18,772 nucleotides of DNA from JAHJCW01 sp965369995 (GCA_965369995.1 CBDURO010000032.1:1-18772); one strand, 5' to 3'; positions 7,292 to 15,357 are shown, numbered from the stretch's first letter. The notes: a model not told the origin generated them from the sequence alone. Made by a program: numbers and translations.

Positions 7292-8368
7292 ATGGCAGAA
7301 CAAGTTAGTTTTAAAGATTTACTAGGTAGCGGAGCACACTTTGGTCATGTAACACGTAAATGGCATCCTAATTACGAACCATACATTTTAATGGAACGAA
7401 ATGGTGTGCATATCATCAATCTTGAAGAAACAGTCAAACACCTGAATACAGCAATTGACTTTGTTAAAAAAATTGTTGAAAAGAACGGAGAAATACTCTT
7501 CGTAGGAACGAAAAAACAGGCAAAAGATATTGTACAGCAAGAAGCTGATAGATGTGGTATGTTTTATATCGTAGAACGATGGTTAGGCGGAACTCTCACA
7601 AATTTCTCAACGATAAAAAAAAGTATCAAAAGATTAAAAGTACTTGAGAAAGAAGGTTCCAGTATTTATGAAAATCTGACAAAAAAAGAAATTCAGATGT
7701 TAAACCGTGAAAGACTTAAGTTGTCAGATCAGCATCGTGGTATTAAAGATATGAAACGTTTGCCGAATGCAGTTGTAATTGTTGATGTTGATAGAGAAAT
7801 AACTGCGCTCTTAGAAGCGATTAAGTTAGAAATCCCAGTAATTGCAATGGTCGACACAAATTGTGACCCACGGATTGTAACTTACCCAATTCCAGCTAAT
7901 GATGATTCTGTCAGGGCGATCCAAATTATAATAGCTGCCATTGTAGATGCCATTTTGGAAGCAAGGGATGAGAATGCTACAAAGGAAGAAGATATATCTG
8001 AAGTAATTAAGAAAGATGAAACTATTATCGTAAAATCTGAAGAAGTGGGTAAAGATACAACTGTGGATGATGTAGAAGTAAAAGTAGTTAAAATATCTGA
8101 GAGCGATAAAAAAGTCGATAAAGCAGCTCAAGCTGATGAAAAACCGGAAAAAGTAAAAACAATTGAAAAGCCTAAGGCGGAAAAAAAGGCAGAGAAAAAG
8201 TTAACTACAAAAGTTAAACCGAAAGCTTCAGTAAAGAAACCTGCAACAAAAGTGGCTGCAAAAACTAAGACAACTAGCAAAAAGACGGCTACTGCCAAGG
8301 TCACCAAAAAGACTACAGTAAAAAAGACTCCGGTAAAACCCACCATGAAGGAATCTGAAAAGAAATGA
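7292..8368 (+). CDS. rpsB: Small ribosomal subunit protein S2 with a long basic C-terminal extension
   Basis: S2 binds at the head-body junction of the 30S subunit with S1. Residues 1 to about 228 form the canonical domain: FKDLLGSGAHFGHVTRKWHP, FVGTKKQA, RWLGGTLTNF, LPNAVVIVD, IPVIAMVDTNCDP. The total is 358 residues, against about 230-270 in most bacteria. The extra ~130 residues start acidic (DENATKEED), then become rich in Lys, Ala, Thr and Pro with repeated KKT, KPKA and AAKTKTT units resembling histone H1-like tails. The ATG at 7292, one base after rpsI, fits S2 homologues; an upstream in-frame TTG at 7217 lies inside rpsI. Its stop overlaps the tsf ATG. The tail looks disordered and nucleic-acid binding; its role is unknown. 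Confidence 0.95.
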   Translation: MAEQVSFKDLLGSGAHFGHVTRKWHPNYEPYILMERNGVHIINLEETVKHLNTAIDFVKKIVEKNGEILFVGTKKQAKDIVQQEADRCGMFYIVERWLGGTLTNFSTIKKSIKRLKVLEKEGSSIYENLTKKEIQMLNRERLKLSDQHRGIKDMKRLPNAVVIVDVDREITALLEAIKLEIPVIAMVDTNCDPRIVTYPIPANDDSVRAIQIIIAAIVDAILEARDENATKEEDISEVIKKDETIIVKSEEVGKDTTVDDVEVKVVKISESDKKVDKAAQADEKPEKVKTIEKPKAEKKAEKKLTTKVKPKASVKKPATKVAAKTKTTSKKTATAKVTKKTTVKKTPVKPTMKESEKK

Positions 8369-8964
8369 ATATTGACGCCAAAAGAGTAAAAGAATTACGT
8401 GAGAAAACCGGTGCTGGCATGATGGACTGTAAAAAAGCTTTAGTTGAAGCAAATGGTGATATTGAAAAAGCAATTGATAACTTGAGAAAATCCGGTGTTG
8501 CCAAAGCAGCAAAGAAAAGCTCAAGATCCGTAAAAGAAGGATTGATCTATTCATATATTCATCATGGAGGAAGATTAGGGGTCTTACTCGACATAGGTTG
8601 TGAAACAGATTTTGTAGCGAGAACTGATGGATTTGTTGCTTTAGCAAGAAATATTGCAATGCAAATAGCTGCAACAAATCCAATTGCCCTAATTCGTGAA
8701 GACATTCCAGAATCAATTATAACTCGTGAAAAGGATATTTACATAGAGCAAGCAAAGGTAACCGGAAAACCTGACAATGTTGTTGAGAAAATTGTTGATG
8801 GAAAATTAAACAAATATTTTCAAGAAAACTGTCTTATGGAACAAGTTTACATAAAAGATTCTGATAAGAAAATCAAAGATTTAGTAACCGAAACTATTGC
8901 CACTTTAGGCGAGAATATTACTCTCAACCGCTACTCACGTTTTGCGGTTGGTGAAATAGATTAA
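8365..8964 (+). CDS. tsf: Elongation factor Ts
   Basis: EF-Ts is the nucleotide exchange factor for EF-Tu. The 199-residue product has the N-terminal UBA-like domain with VKELREKTGAGMMDCKKAL and GDIEKAIDNLRKSG, and the core motif GCETDFVAR. At 199 residues it is the short form, as in Thermus, with a single core subdomain, versus about 280 in E. coli. AAGGA lies upstream of the ATG, which overlaps the rpsB stop (ATGA). The rpsB-tsf-pyrH-frr order is widely conserved. Confidence 0.97.
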   Translation: MNIDAKRVKELREKTGAGMMDCKKALVEANGDIEKAIDNLRKSGVAKAAKKSSRSVKEGLIYSYIHHGGRLGVLLDIGCETDFVARTDGFVALARNIAMQIAATNPIALIREDIPESIITREKDIYIEQAKVTGKPDNVVEKIVDGKLNKYFQENCLMEQVYIKDSDKKIKDLVTETIATLGENITLNRYSRFAVGEID

Positions 8965-8978
8965 AATTTATTATTTAT

Positions 8979-9695
8979 ATGTCTAGCCCTGTTTACAAGC
9001 GGGTCCTGCTAAAATTAAGCGGGGAAGTTCTCGCCGGTAAACAGGGTTTTGGTATAGATCCAAATCGCGCTTCAATCTTAGCACAAGAAATCAAATCAAT
9101 TCATGATCTTGGAGTAAGCATCGGAGTTGTAATCGGTGCCGGTAATATCTTCCGCGGTATTAACGCAGCCGACCGTGGCATGGATCGTGTAACCGGTGAT
9201 TACTTGGGAATGTTAGCAACTATAATGAACTCCATCGCAATGCAAGATGCTTTAGAAAAAATTGGGTGTGATACTCGAACGTTATCGGCTATTTCAGTCA
9301 ATAAGATTTCTGAACCGTATATCCGTCGCAGAGCGATAAGGCATCTTGAAAAAAGACGGATTGTTATCATAGCCGGCGGAACAGGGAATCCATATTTTAG
9401 TACAGATACAGCGGCAGCTTTAAGAGCTACTGAATTAAGTGCGGAAATTATGTTAAAAGGAACCAAAGTTGATGGTATATATGACATGGATCCGGTAAAA
9501 CATCGGGAAGCGAAAAAATATGATAAAGTATCTTACAAGAAAGTATTAGAAGATAATTTAAGAGTTATGGATATGACTGCAATAACTCTTTGCAGGGAAA
9601 ATTTGTTACCGATTAAAGTATTTAATATCAATAATACTGGGGACTTGAAACAAATAATATTGGGTAGTAATATTGGTACCTTAGTGTCGGAGTAA
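8979..9695 (+). CDS. pyrH: UMP kinase
   Basis: PyrH phosphorylates UMP to UDP using ATP; it is a hexameric enzyme of the amino-acid-kinase fold. The 238-residue product shows LLKLSGEVLAG at the N-terminus, IGAGNIFRG, the DYLGMLATIMN segment, IIAGGTGNPYFSTDTAA, and KGTKVDGIYDMDP. It lies 14 bases after tsf with no visible Shine-Dalgarno site (AT-rich leader) and two bases before frr. With pyrR, pyrB and pyrC it makes four pyrimidine genes within 7 kb, although they belong to two separate operons. Confidence 0.97.
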   Translation: MSSPVYKRVLLKLSGEVLAGKQGFGIDPNRASILAQEIKSIHDLGVSIGVVIGAGNIFRGINAADRGMDRVTGDYLGMLATIMNSIAMQDALEKIGCDTRTLSAISVNKISEPYIRRRAIRHLEKRRIVIIAGGTGNPYFSTDTAAALRATELSAEIMLKGTKVDGIYDMDPVKHREAKKYDKVSYKKVLEDNLRVMDMTAITLCRENLLPIKVFNINNTGDLKQIILGSNIGTLVSE

Positions 9696-9697
9696 AA

Positions 9698-10255
9698 ATG
9701 TTAAAAGATATTCAAATTGATACCAAACACCGCATGGCTCAGGCAATTTCACATGTTGATATGGAATTAGCGAAAGTGAGAACCGGGCGAGCCAACCCTG
9801 ATATATTCAGTTCCATTTCTATTGATTATTATGGTGTCATAACACCTCTAAACCAAATTTCAAATATATCAGTACCTCAAGCAAGATTAATAGTAATTCA
9901 ACCATACGAAAAAACATTAATTCCATTAATCGAAAAAGCTATAATGGAGAATAATCTTGGTTTAACACCAAATAATAATGGTAGTGTTGTAAATGTACCA
10001 ATTCCACCACTTTCTGAAGAACGTAGAGGTGAACTTATTAAGTATGTTCATGAATTAATTGAAAATGGTCGAGTATCAATCAGAAATGTACGTCGTGATG
10101 CAATTCATCAGATAAAGCAAGTAGGGGATGAGCAAAATATCTCAGAAGATTTAATTCATGATGCTGAAGCAGAAATCCAGGAAATAACTGATGAGTATAT
10201 AGAAAAATTAAATAAGCATCAAGAAGAGAAAGAAAAAGAACTTCAAGAAATTTAA
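9698..10255 (+). CDS. frr: Ribosome recycling factor
   Basis: RRF, with EF-G, splits post-termination ribosomes. The 185-residue product is normal length and has the family signatures KVRTGRANPD, the YYGVITPLNQISNISVP block, IPPLSEERRGEL, and RNVRRDAIHQIK. The coiled-coil domain I is evident at both ends. GGAG lies just upstream of the ATG, and the gene follows pyrH by two bases. It ends the operon: a 13-bp palindrome of the TGTAGGGACAGG repeat type follows 24 bases later and could act as terminator between the convergent operons. Confidence 0.97.
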   Translation: MLKDIQIDTKHRMAQAISHVDMELAKVRTGRANPDIFSSISIDYYGVITPLNQISNISVPQARLIVIQPYEKTLIPLIEKAIMENNLGLTPNNNGSVVNVPIPPLSEERRGELIKYVHELIENGRVSIRNVRRDAIHQIKQVGDEQNISEDLIHDAEAEIQEITDEYIEKLNKHQEEKEKELQEI

Positions 10256-10278
10256 TAAAACCTCTTAATAATATTTAT

Positions 10279-10349
10279 TGTAGGGACAGGATCTAATCCT
10301 GTCCCTACTTTGTTTAGATACAATGATAGATTTGGAATCTGTCCCTACG
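10279..10349. repeat. TGTAGGGACAG palindromic (REP-like) element, copy 1
   Basis: A 13-bp inverted repeat with a three-base loop (10280-10308, GTAGGGACAGGAT/ATCCTGTCCCTAC) is followed at 10339-10348 by a further CTGTCCCTAC. The element therefore begins TGTAGGGACAG and ends CTGTCCCTACGA. It fills the gap between convergent frr and the restriction endonuclease gene, and the first hairpin is followed by TTTGTTT, so it may double as a terminator. Related elements lie at 16462-16624 and 17169-17243. Confidence 0.8.
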
Positions 10350-10352
10350 ATG

Positions 10353-10975
10353 CTATTTTTTGTTTAAATATTTTATTAGAGAAAGAGGCGGAGAGCATTC
10401 CTTTAATTTGCATACCCAAAAACGACGGCGAGCATGTCTCCACGATTTTTCATAACCTTTTAATTTATTGATTCTCTCTATTAAAGTGTCTTTGTCAATC
10501 CATCCAACGAGATATGTTTTTGTTATATATGATTTTGCTAAAAATGCATCATATAAATATTCTAATTCATTTGAATTTACATCGATATCTTGTTCTTGCA
10601 GCCACTGATCCTTCTTATTTGTTCGCTGATCGTAATAGATTTGTATATGAATATCACTTTTCAAATCTTCAATTTTGCGAGTCCGTCGAATTAATTTTAT
10701 ATCACGTTTATTGAATACATTTTGTAGTGTTTTATCAGCATCAGGGATTAGTGAAGTCTTCAGTTCCAAATCTAATCCTTTGTATTCAAAATCTACATCC
10801 ATTCCAAAATCTTCTTCGAAATAGTTTGTCGTAGTTATATCGATGCCATTTTCAATGAACCATTTTTTAAAGCAATTTCTCCGATGTAACCACGCAGCTT
10901 ACTGTCAAATTGGACGTTGATGTGTCTATCTCGCAAATTGTCAATGAAATTTTGCTCCTTTGCCTTAGCTAGCAA
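10353..10975 (-). pseudogene. Restriction endonuclease with PD-(D/E)XK motif, interrupted by a one-base frameshift
   Basis: The downstream frame (10353-10802) encodes 149 residues starting MDVDFEYKGLDLELKTS. Upstream, the -1 frame reads AKAKEQNFIDNLRDRH, then NVQFDSKLRGYIGEIALK, and joins KWFIENGIDITTTNYFEEDFG of the first frame if one A is added to the A6 run at 10863-10868. The joined protein would be about 207 residues, starting at TTG 10975 and overlapping the extended methyltransferase gene by about 11 bases. The D-V-D ... E-L-K arrangement fits a PD-(D/E)XK nuclease core. Adjacency to an adenine methyltransferase supports a restriction role. Inactivation, phase variation and a homopolymer sequencing error are all possible. 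The specific endonuclease family is not recognised. Confidence 0.7.
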
Positions 10976-11035
10976 TAGCTGTGATGATTTCTTCCTTTGT
11001 TAAAACAATCTTAAGAATATCTTGGTATTTCACTT

Positions 11036-12280
11036 CTAAAACGCGTAAAGTTTTGTAGTAAATGTTTTTGATTCTGATGAAACTTTGGATTTTTCATCTT
11101 GCTGCAATTCACAATATATAAAAGAATCCTTGGAATTATATAAATCCAGTGATCTTACGATTCTCGGTACAGTCACATCATTGATATAATCCATTTGTTC
11201 AATTAAGATGAATTGACGCTGTTTACCGGATTGTGCTAATTCCAAAACTGCCTGCGCAGTTGTACCTGAACCGGCAAAAAAATCTAAAACTATATCACCC
11301 GGTTTTGAAGCAGATTGTATTAGTGTTTTTAGCAGTTTAACCGGTTTGGGATAACTAAATGGTTTTTCACCATCAAATAGGTTTTTTATATCAGTAGTTC
11401 CATCCTTATTGAGAGCGACATTATATAAAATTGAAGATAAATTTCTACCGCGCAAAATTAACTTTCCATCTTTATCGTAATTTAATTTGCCACGTTGTTC
11501 GTTTAAATATATTTTATAATATACTTTCCATCTATTTTTAACTTTTTTAAAGATAATACGGTTGTCATTTAACCGCTCATTAAAGGTTTTCTTATTACAC
11601 TTCCATTGATGCTCATTTGCCTTCAGCACAGTTCCATCCGGACATTTAATATCAAAATGTAACCCCGAACTGTCGCTTAAACTTGAATCATTCAAATCCT
11701 TGATTTTATACTTGCCATGAGTATTTAACTTTTCATCTTCAAGTCTGTAAGATGCTATTGTTTTGGCATCAAGTGGAATTTTGTAAATACCATTTTTATT
11801 TTTACGATAAGCTAGAATGTATTCATGTTCAACGGCGATATCGTGGCTATCGTTCGCGCCTCCGGCTTTTTTCCGCCATATTAGATTTGTAATAAAGTGT
11901 TCTCGACCAAATATTTCATCACATAGTACCTTTAAATAGGCATTTTCACGATCATCGCAATGAATATAAATTATTCCATCATCCGTCAGTAATTCGTGTG
12001 CTACTACCAAGCGATCTTCCATAAAAGTTAGCCAAGCGCTATGTCCGAAATTATCGTTATAATTAAACTTATTACCGCCAGTATTATATGGCGGGTCTAT
12101 ACAAATTAATTTAATTTTTCCTTTAAAGATTTGAACAAGTGACTTAAGTGTAGATAAATTATTTCCTTTAATAATAAAATTGTCTTTACTTGAAAAGTCT
12201 GTTAACTCGATTTGACCGTTTTTGTTATATCTTTTCCAATTTATAAAGGTATCGGAGTTATGTTTACTATTTGTATTCAT
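11036..12280 (-). CDS. Adenine-specific DNA methyltransferase (beta class)
   Basis: This enzyme would transfer methyl from S-adenosylmethionine to N6 of adenine in a DNA recognition site. The 414-residue product has motif IV DPPYNTGG (62-69) before motif I DFFAGSGTTA (333-342), the beta-class order shared with type III Mod and many type II enzymes. The segment between (about 170-300) is the likely target-recognition region. The reading frame ends in KLYAF at 11036, but another frame continues plausibly as KNIYYKTLRVLEVKYQ and DILKIVLTKEEIITAIAS to a stop at 10965. One extra A in the A5 run at 11065-11069 would join them, so the 3' end is probably frameshifted. The loss is about 25-30 C-terminal residues, downstream of all catalytic motifs. 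The ATG lies inside the end of the adenine deaminase gene. Confidence 0.9.
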   Translation of the reverse strand: MNTNSKHNSDTFINWKRYNKNGQIELTDFSSKDNFIIKGNNLSTLKSLVQIFKGKIKLICIDPPYNTGGNKFNYNDNFGHSAWLTFMEDRLVVAHELLTDDGIIYIHCDDRENAYLKVLCDEIFGREHFITNLIWRKKAGGANDSHDIAVEHEYILAYRKNKNGIYKIPLDAKTIASYRLEDEKLNTHGKYKIKDLNDSSLSDSSGLHFDIKCPDGTVLKANEHQWKCNKKTFNERLNDNRIIFKKVKNRWKVYYKIYLNEQRGKLNYDKDGKLILRGRNLSSILYNVALNKDGTTDIKNLFDGEKPFSYPKPVKLLKTLIQSASKPGDIVLDFFAGSGTTAQAVLELAQSGKQRQFILIEQMDYINDVTVPRIVRSLDLYNSKDSFIYCELQQDEKSKVSSESKTFTTKLYAF

Positions 12281-13268
12281 CTACTTTTTTTATATAGCTT
12301 AATTTTTCAGAATCAGACAGGAAACTTGCTGTAAACGAGTTTTTGGCTAATTGGTATATATCATTTGTCGTTAAACGTAAAGCTTTAGCCAATTTCAAAT
12401 AGTTATCGTTCAATTGTCCTCCAAAATATGAAGGATCATCAGAGTTGATCGTAACTAATAATCCGTTATTCATCATCTTTTTAAGAGGATGATTTTCTAA
12501 TTTATCAACAACTCTTAATTTTAAATTTGATAAAGGACATACTGTTAAAGGAATTTGTTTTTGCGCAAGTAATTGTACTAAAGTATCGTCTTCCAAAGCA
12601 CGGTTTCCATGATCAATTCGTGTAACATTTAGCAAATTCAATGCTTCCCAGACATATTGTGGTGGTCCTTCTTCACCGGCGTGGGCTACCGTTATGTATC
12701 CTAAATCTTGAGCTTTTTTGAAAACGAGTTGGAATTTAGACGGAGGATGACCTACTTCTGATGAATCTAGTCCAACGCCTACAATCCAATCTTTAAATTC
12801 GAGTGATTGACCAAGTGTATGGAAAGCTTGATCCTCATCTAAATGACGTAAAAAACACATGATGAGTTTGGTTGACATTTCAAATTCCTTTTCCGCATTA
12901 ATCAAAGCTTTATGAATACCGTTTATCACTGTTGAGAATTGAATGCCCCGATCTGTATGAGTTTGCGGATCGAAAAATATTTCAGCATGGATTACATTTT
13001 GCGAGTTTAATTTCTCCATATATGCCCAAGTCATATCATAAAAATCTTGCTCATGGATTAATACACTAGCGCCAGCGTAGTATGTATCAAGAAATTCCTG
13101 TAAATTATTAAAATCGTATGCTTTCTTGAGCTCATCTACAGATTTATATTGAAATTTGATATTATTACGTTGTGCTATTTCGAACATCAATTCCGGTTCA
13201 AATGTGCCTTCAATGTGAACGTGTAACTCAGCTTTGGGAATACCGCGAATAAATTTTTCTATTGTCAT
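12267..13268 (-). CDS. Adenine deaminase (adenosine deaminase family)
   Basis: This zinc hydrolase probably converts adenine to hypoxanthine and ammonia. The 333-residue product has the zinc ligands of the adenosine deaminase family: KAELHVHIEG (12-21), HAGEEG (196-201) with the catalytic Glu, DHGNRA (219-224) and NSDDP (275-279). FFDPQTHTDRG and VGLDSSEVGHPPSKF are characteristic of the adenine deaminase branch rather than adenosine deaminase. Some members of the wider family act on N6-methylated purines, so substrate range is open. The gene is the first of a three-gene minus-strand unit; its stop overlaps the methyltransferase start by 14 bases. Confidence 0.87.
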   Translation of the reverse strand: MTIEKFIRGIPKAELHVHIEGTFEPELMFEIAQRNNIKFQYKSVDELKKAYDFNNLQEFLDTYYAGASVLIHEQDFYDMTWAYMEKLNSQNVIHAEIFFDPQTHTDRGIQFSTVINGIHKALINAEKEFEMSTKLIMCFLRHLDEDQAFHTLGQSLEFKDWIVGVGLDSSEVGHPPSKFQLVFKKAQDLGYITVAHAGEEGPPQYVWEALNLLNVTRIDHGNRALEDDTLVQLLAQKQIPLTVCPLSNLKLRVVDKLENHPLKKMMNNGLLVTINSDDPSYFGGQLNDNYLKLAKALRLTTNDIYQLAKNSFTASFLSDSEKLSYIKKVDEYK

Positions 13269-13348
13269 AATCTGTTATATAATGATAATCATGTTTTTAA
13301 CTAAGTTAAAACTTATTAATAAAATGGTTTAGAAACTGTTATAAATAT

Positions 13349-13376
13349 AAAAAACCCCATCAATGATGGGGTTTTC
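13349..13376 (-). terminator. Rho-independent terminator after the cupin/SDR operon
   Basis: On the minus strand a nine-base-pair stem AACCCCATC/GATGGGGTT with a three-base loop is followed by a run of T residues (GGGGTTTTTT). It lies 14 bases past the cupin stop and upstream of the adenine deaminase gene, so it ends the operon from 15357 to 13390. The near-symmetric sequence could also work on the plus strand. Confidence 0.85.
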
Positions 13377-13389
13377 TATGTACAAGTGA

Positions 13390-13740
13390 TCAAGATTTAT
13401 TTCGATTCAGCCAAAAATCAAAGGATCTGCCCGGAATAAAAATATCTAAACCAATAGAAACTTCATTTAAAGGATTTATTACTGTATGGATTTCTCCACC
13501 CGGGATATGAACAGTATCTCCAATTTTTAGTTTCTGTTCATCATCATCAGTTTTAATAATGATTTCACCTTGCAAGACAAATAATATTTGTGAATTAGGG
13601 TGACTATGAGTAGGTGATGAGTGTTTGGGTGGTTTTATAAAATGTTCAATTGAAATTTCAGGTTTATTACAAAGGTTAGATCTTAACCAATTTTCTTCAG
13701 GTTCATATTTTTCAGCATCTTGAAAATGGATTACTTCCAT
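13390..13740 (-). CDS. Small single-domain cupin protein
   Basis: This 116-residue protein is one cupin barrel. Motif 1 reads THSHPNSQILFVLQGE: the two metal histidines are present, but the usual Glu position holds Gln. Motif 2 reads GDTVHIPGGEIHTVIN and fits the G(X)5PXG(X)2H(X)3N pattern exactly. A three-His plus Gln site could still bind a metal. AGGAAG lies upstream of the ATG. It is the last gene of the operon, 26 bases after the SDR gene and just before a strong terminator. The substrate is unknown; small cupins act as isomerases, dioxygenases or sensors. Confidence 0.85.
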   Translation of the reverse strand: MEVIHFQDAEKYEPEENWLRSNLCNKPEISIEHFIKPPKHSSPTHSHPNSQILFVLQGEIIIKTDDDEQKLKIGDTVHIPGGEIHTVINPLNEVSIGLDIFIPGRSFDFWLNRNKS

Positions 13741-13766
13741 ATGTGCTTCCTATATTTATTGTTTTA

Positions 13767-14552
13767 TCAATATGCAGATACCATTCCACCTTCGACCAGG
13801 ATATTTTGTCCGGTTATGTAGGTGTTTGCTTCTGAACAGAGGAATGTAACTAATTTGCCTAATTCTTGCGGGTCACCGTATCGTTTTAGCGGAATTGATT
13901 TGGCATTATTATCTTGATACTCTTTTAAAGGAATATTTGCTTTATTAGCTTTTATTGAATCAATTTGATCAACTCGCTTAGTGCTGATTTTTCCGGCACC
14001 TACCACATTGACTAATATATTATACTTCCCAAATTCTTTTGCTAACGATTTTGTTAAACCGACAATACCGGTACGGAAAACATTTGATAATAATAGGTTA
14101 TCGATAGCTTGTTTAATTGATGAAGAGGTATTATTTACTATCCTTCCGCCATTCATTTTCATATCAGGTAGTACATATCTTATCGCTCTAATATAACTCA
14201 GTAGTGTTAAGTTAAAGGCACTGTACCAGTCATCGTCCAGGAAATTTTCAAAATTACCGGGAGGAGGACCACCGGTATTATTAAACAAAGCATAGATATA
14301 TCCATTTAACTCTCGTGCTTTTTCTATTGCAGCCCGGATTTGCTCATCATGTGTGATATCAGCTACAAAATATGAGGGATTATTGCCGGTAGTCTTAAAA
14401 ATATCATTCTGTGCTTTCTGTAATTTTCCTTCGGTTCGCCCAACCATCATTACTTTTGCATTTTCTTTTGCAAATTCAAGCGCAACTCCTTTGCCGATTC
14501 CTGAACCGGAAGCTAAAACTACTACAGATTTATTATTTAATTTCAAATCCAT
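13767..14552 (-). CDS. Short-chain dehydrogenase/reductase-like protein with altered catalytic motif
   Basis: The 261-residue product has the Rossmann fold of short-chain dehydrogenases: an N-terminal VVVLASGSGIGKG in place of TGxxxGIG, an Arg at the NADP-preferring position (GRTEGK), the ADITHD segment, NNTGGPPPG in place of NNAG, and the C-terminal YITGQNILVEGGM. The catalytic Ser is present (NNTSSS), but the expected YxxxK is replaced by SNVFR, so both Tyr and Lys are missing. The same region (SSSIKQ ... LLLSNVFRTG) resembles a known SDR branch that carries this change naturally. It may not be a standard alcohol or ketone reductase. It is third in a four-gene operon. Confidence 0.85.
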   Translation of the reverse strand: MDLKLNNKSVVVLASGSGIGKGVALEFAKENAKVMMVGRTEGKLQKAQNDIFKTTGNNPSYFVADITHDEQIRAAIEKARELNGYIYALFNNTGGPPPGNFENFLDDDWYSAFNLTLLSYIRAIRYVLPDMKMNGGRIVNNTSSSIKQAIDNLLLSNVFRTGIVGLTKSLAKEFGKYNILVNVVGAGKISTKRVDQIDSIKANKANIPLKEYQDNNAKSIPLKRYGDPQELGKLVTFLCSEANTYITGQNILVEGGMVSAY

Positions 14553-14599
14553 TTGTTTACTCTTTTATATAATTCCAGACATCTCAATAAATTTTCCAA

Positions 14600-15016
14600 T
14601 TATCTTCTGTTTTTTAACATTTTAAAACAAATTTGAGGAATTATCACAACTGATATTAATACGAATATCCATAACTCACCTTGCCAAAAGTAATATGCTC
14701 CTAGCATTTCACTCCATGAGGAACCGCGAACATAATATCCAAAAGCAAATTCAAATATTATGGTCATAACTATCCACATAATACCGATTTTCAATAAATT
14801 ACGTTTTGTGTAATCCATTTTGATATATTTTACGAAAAGATAAATTGCACAGAAAAACAGTAAAATCCCTGTTATACTACTTAGTTGATGTGCCCAATGA
14901 CCAATTAGCGGCTCTAGAAGCGGTTTATAGGTCGCATCTCTGATAATACCATTTATTATTGCAAGGAGAAGTAATACAAACCAAAACCATAATGCGTGTA
15001 AATATATCTTTTTCAC
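14600..15016 (-). CDS. Four-helix integral membrane protein, unknown function
   Basis: This 138-residue protein has four likely transmembrane segments (about 8-27, 42-64, 75-95 and 113-133). Conserved-looking polar positions are NGIIRDATY, HWAHQLSS and FEFAFGYYVRGSSW. The ATG overlaps the stop of the upstream cupin gene by four bases, so the two are translationally coupled and probably act together. The SDR gene follows after 47 bases. The pattern is seen in uncharacterised bacterial membrane proteins; I do not assign a function. Confidence 0.8.
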   Translation of the reverse strand: MKKIYLHALWFWFVLLLLAIINGIIRDATYKPLLEPLIGHWAHQLSSITGILLFFCAIYLFVKYIKMDYTKRNLLKIGIMWIVMTIIFEFAFGYYVRGSSWSEMLGAYYFWQGELWIFVLISVVIIPQICFKMLKNRR

Positions 15017-15357
15017 TTTTTAGTTTCCTTTGGTAGGTACCTTTTGTTATCAGCAAAAAAGTCGATCGCCCATGTTTTTGTTTTAAAAACAGCCGAATGC
15101 ACAACTCCATCACGAATATAGTATGAGTCGCCTTTGGCGTAAGTTTTTGTATCTCCGCCAATTGTAAGATCCATCTTACCTTTTACAACAATTCCCCATT
15201 GCGCGCAATGGGAATGCTCAGCAACCTTTCCTATGGCTTCTATTTCTAAGAAAACTATTTGGTGATCAACATTTTGCGAAATCCATCCTTTAACGCCGTT
15301 AAATGTAATATCGGCTTCTGGAAGGGTTGTCACTATTTGAGGGAATGGATCCTTCAT
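15013..15357 (-). CDS. Small cupin-domain protein
   Basis: This 114-residue protein is a single cupin domain. Motif 1 is EHSHCAQWGIVVKGK, with two histidines and Gln in place of Glu, as in the other cupin of this operon. Motif 2 is GDSYYIRDGVVHSAVF, keeping the third His but with the proline replaced. A strong GGAGG precedes the ATG by eight bases. It is the first gene of the operon and overlaps the membrane protein gene (ATGA). The substrate is unknown. The shared Gln substitution in two neighbouring cupins suggests related ligands. Confidence 0.85.
   Translation of the reverse strand: MKDPFPQIVTTLPEADITFNGVKGWISQNVDHQIVFLEIEAIGKVAEHSHCAQWGIVVKGKMDLTIGGDTKTYAKGDSYYIRDGVVHSAVFKTKTWAIDFFADNKRYLPKETKK

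Noticed and set aside
7826..8716. Several antisense open frames opposite rpsB and tsf
   Set aside because: They are Phe/Leu/Val-rich mirror readings of Lys/Ala-rich coding DNA with no recognisable domain.
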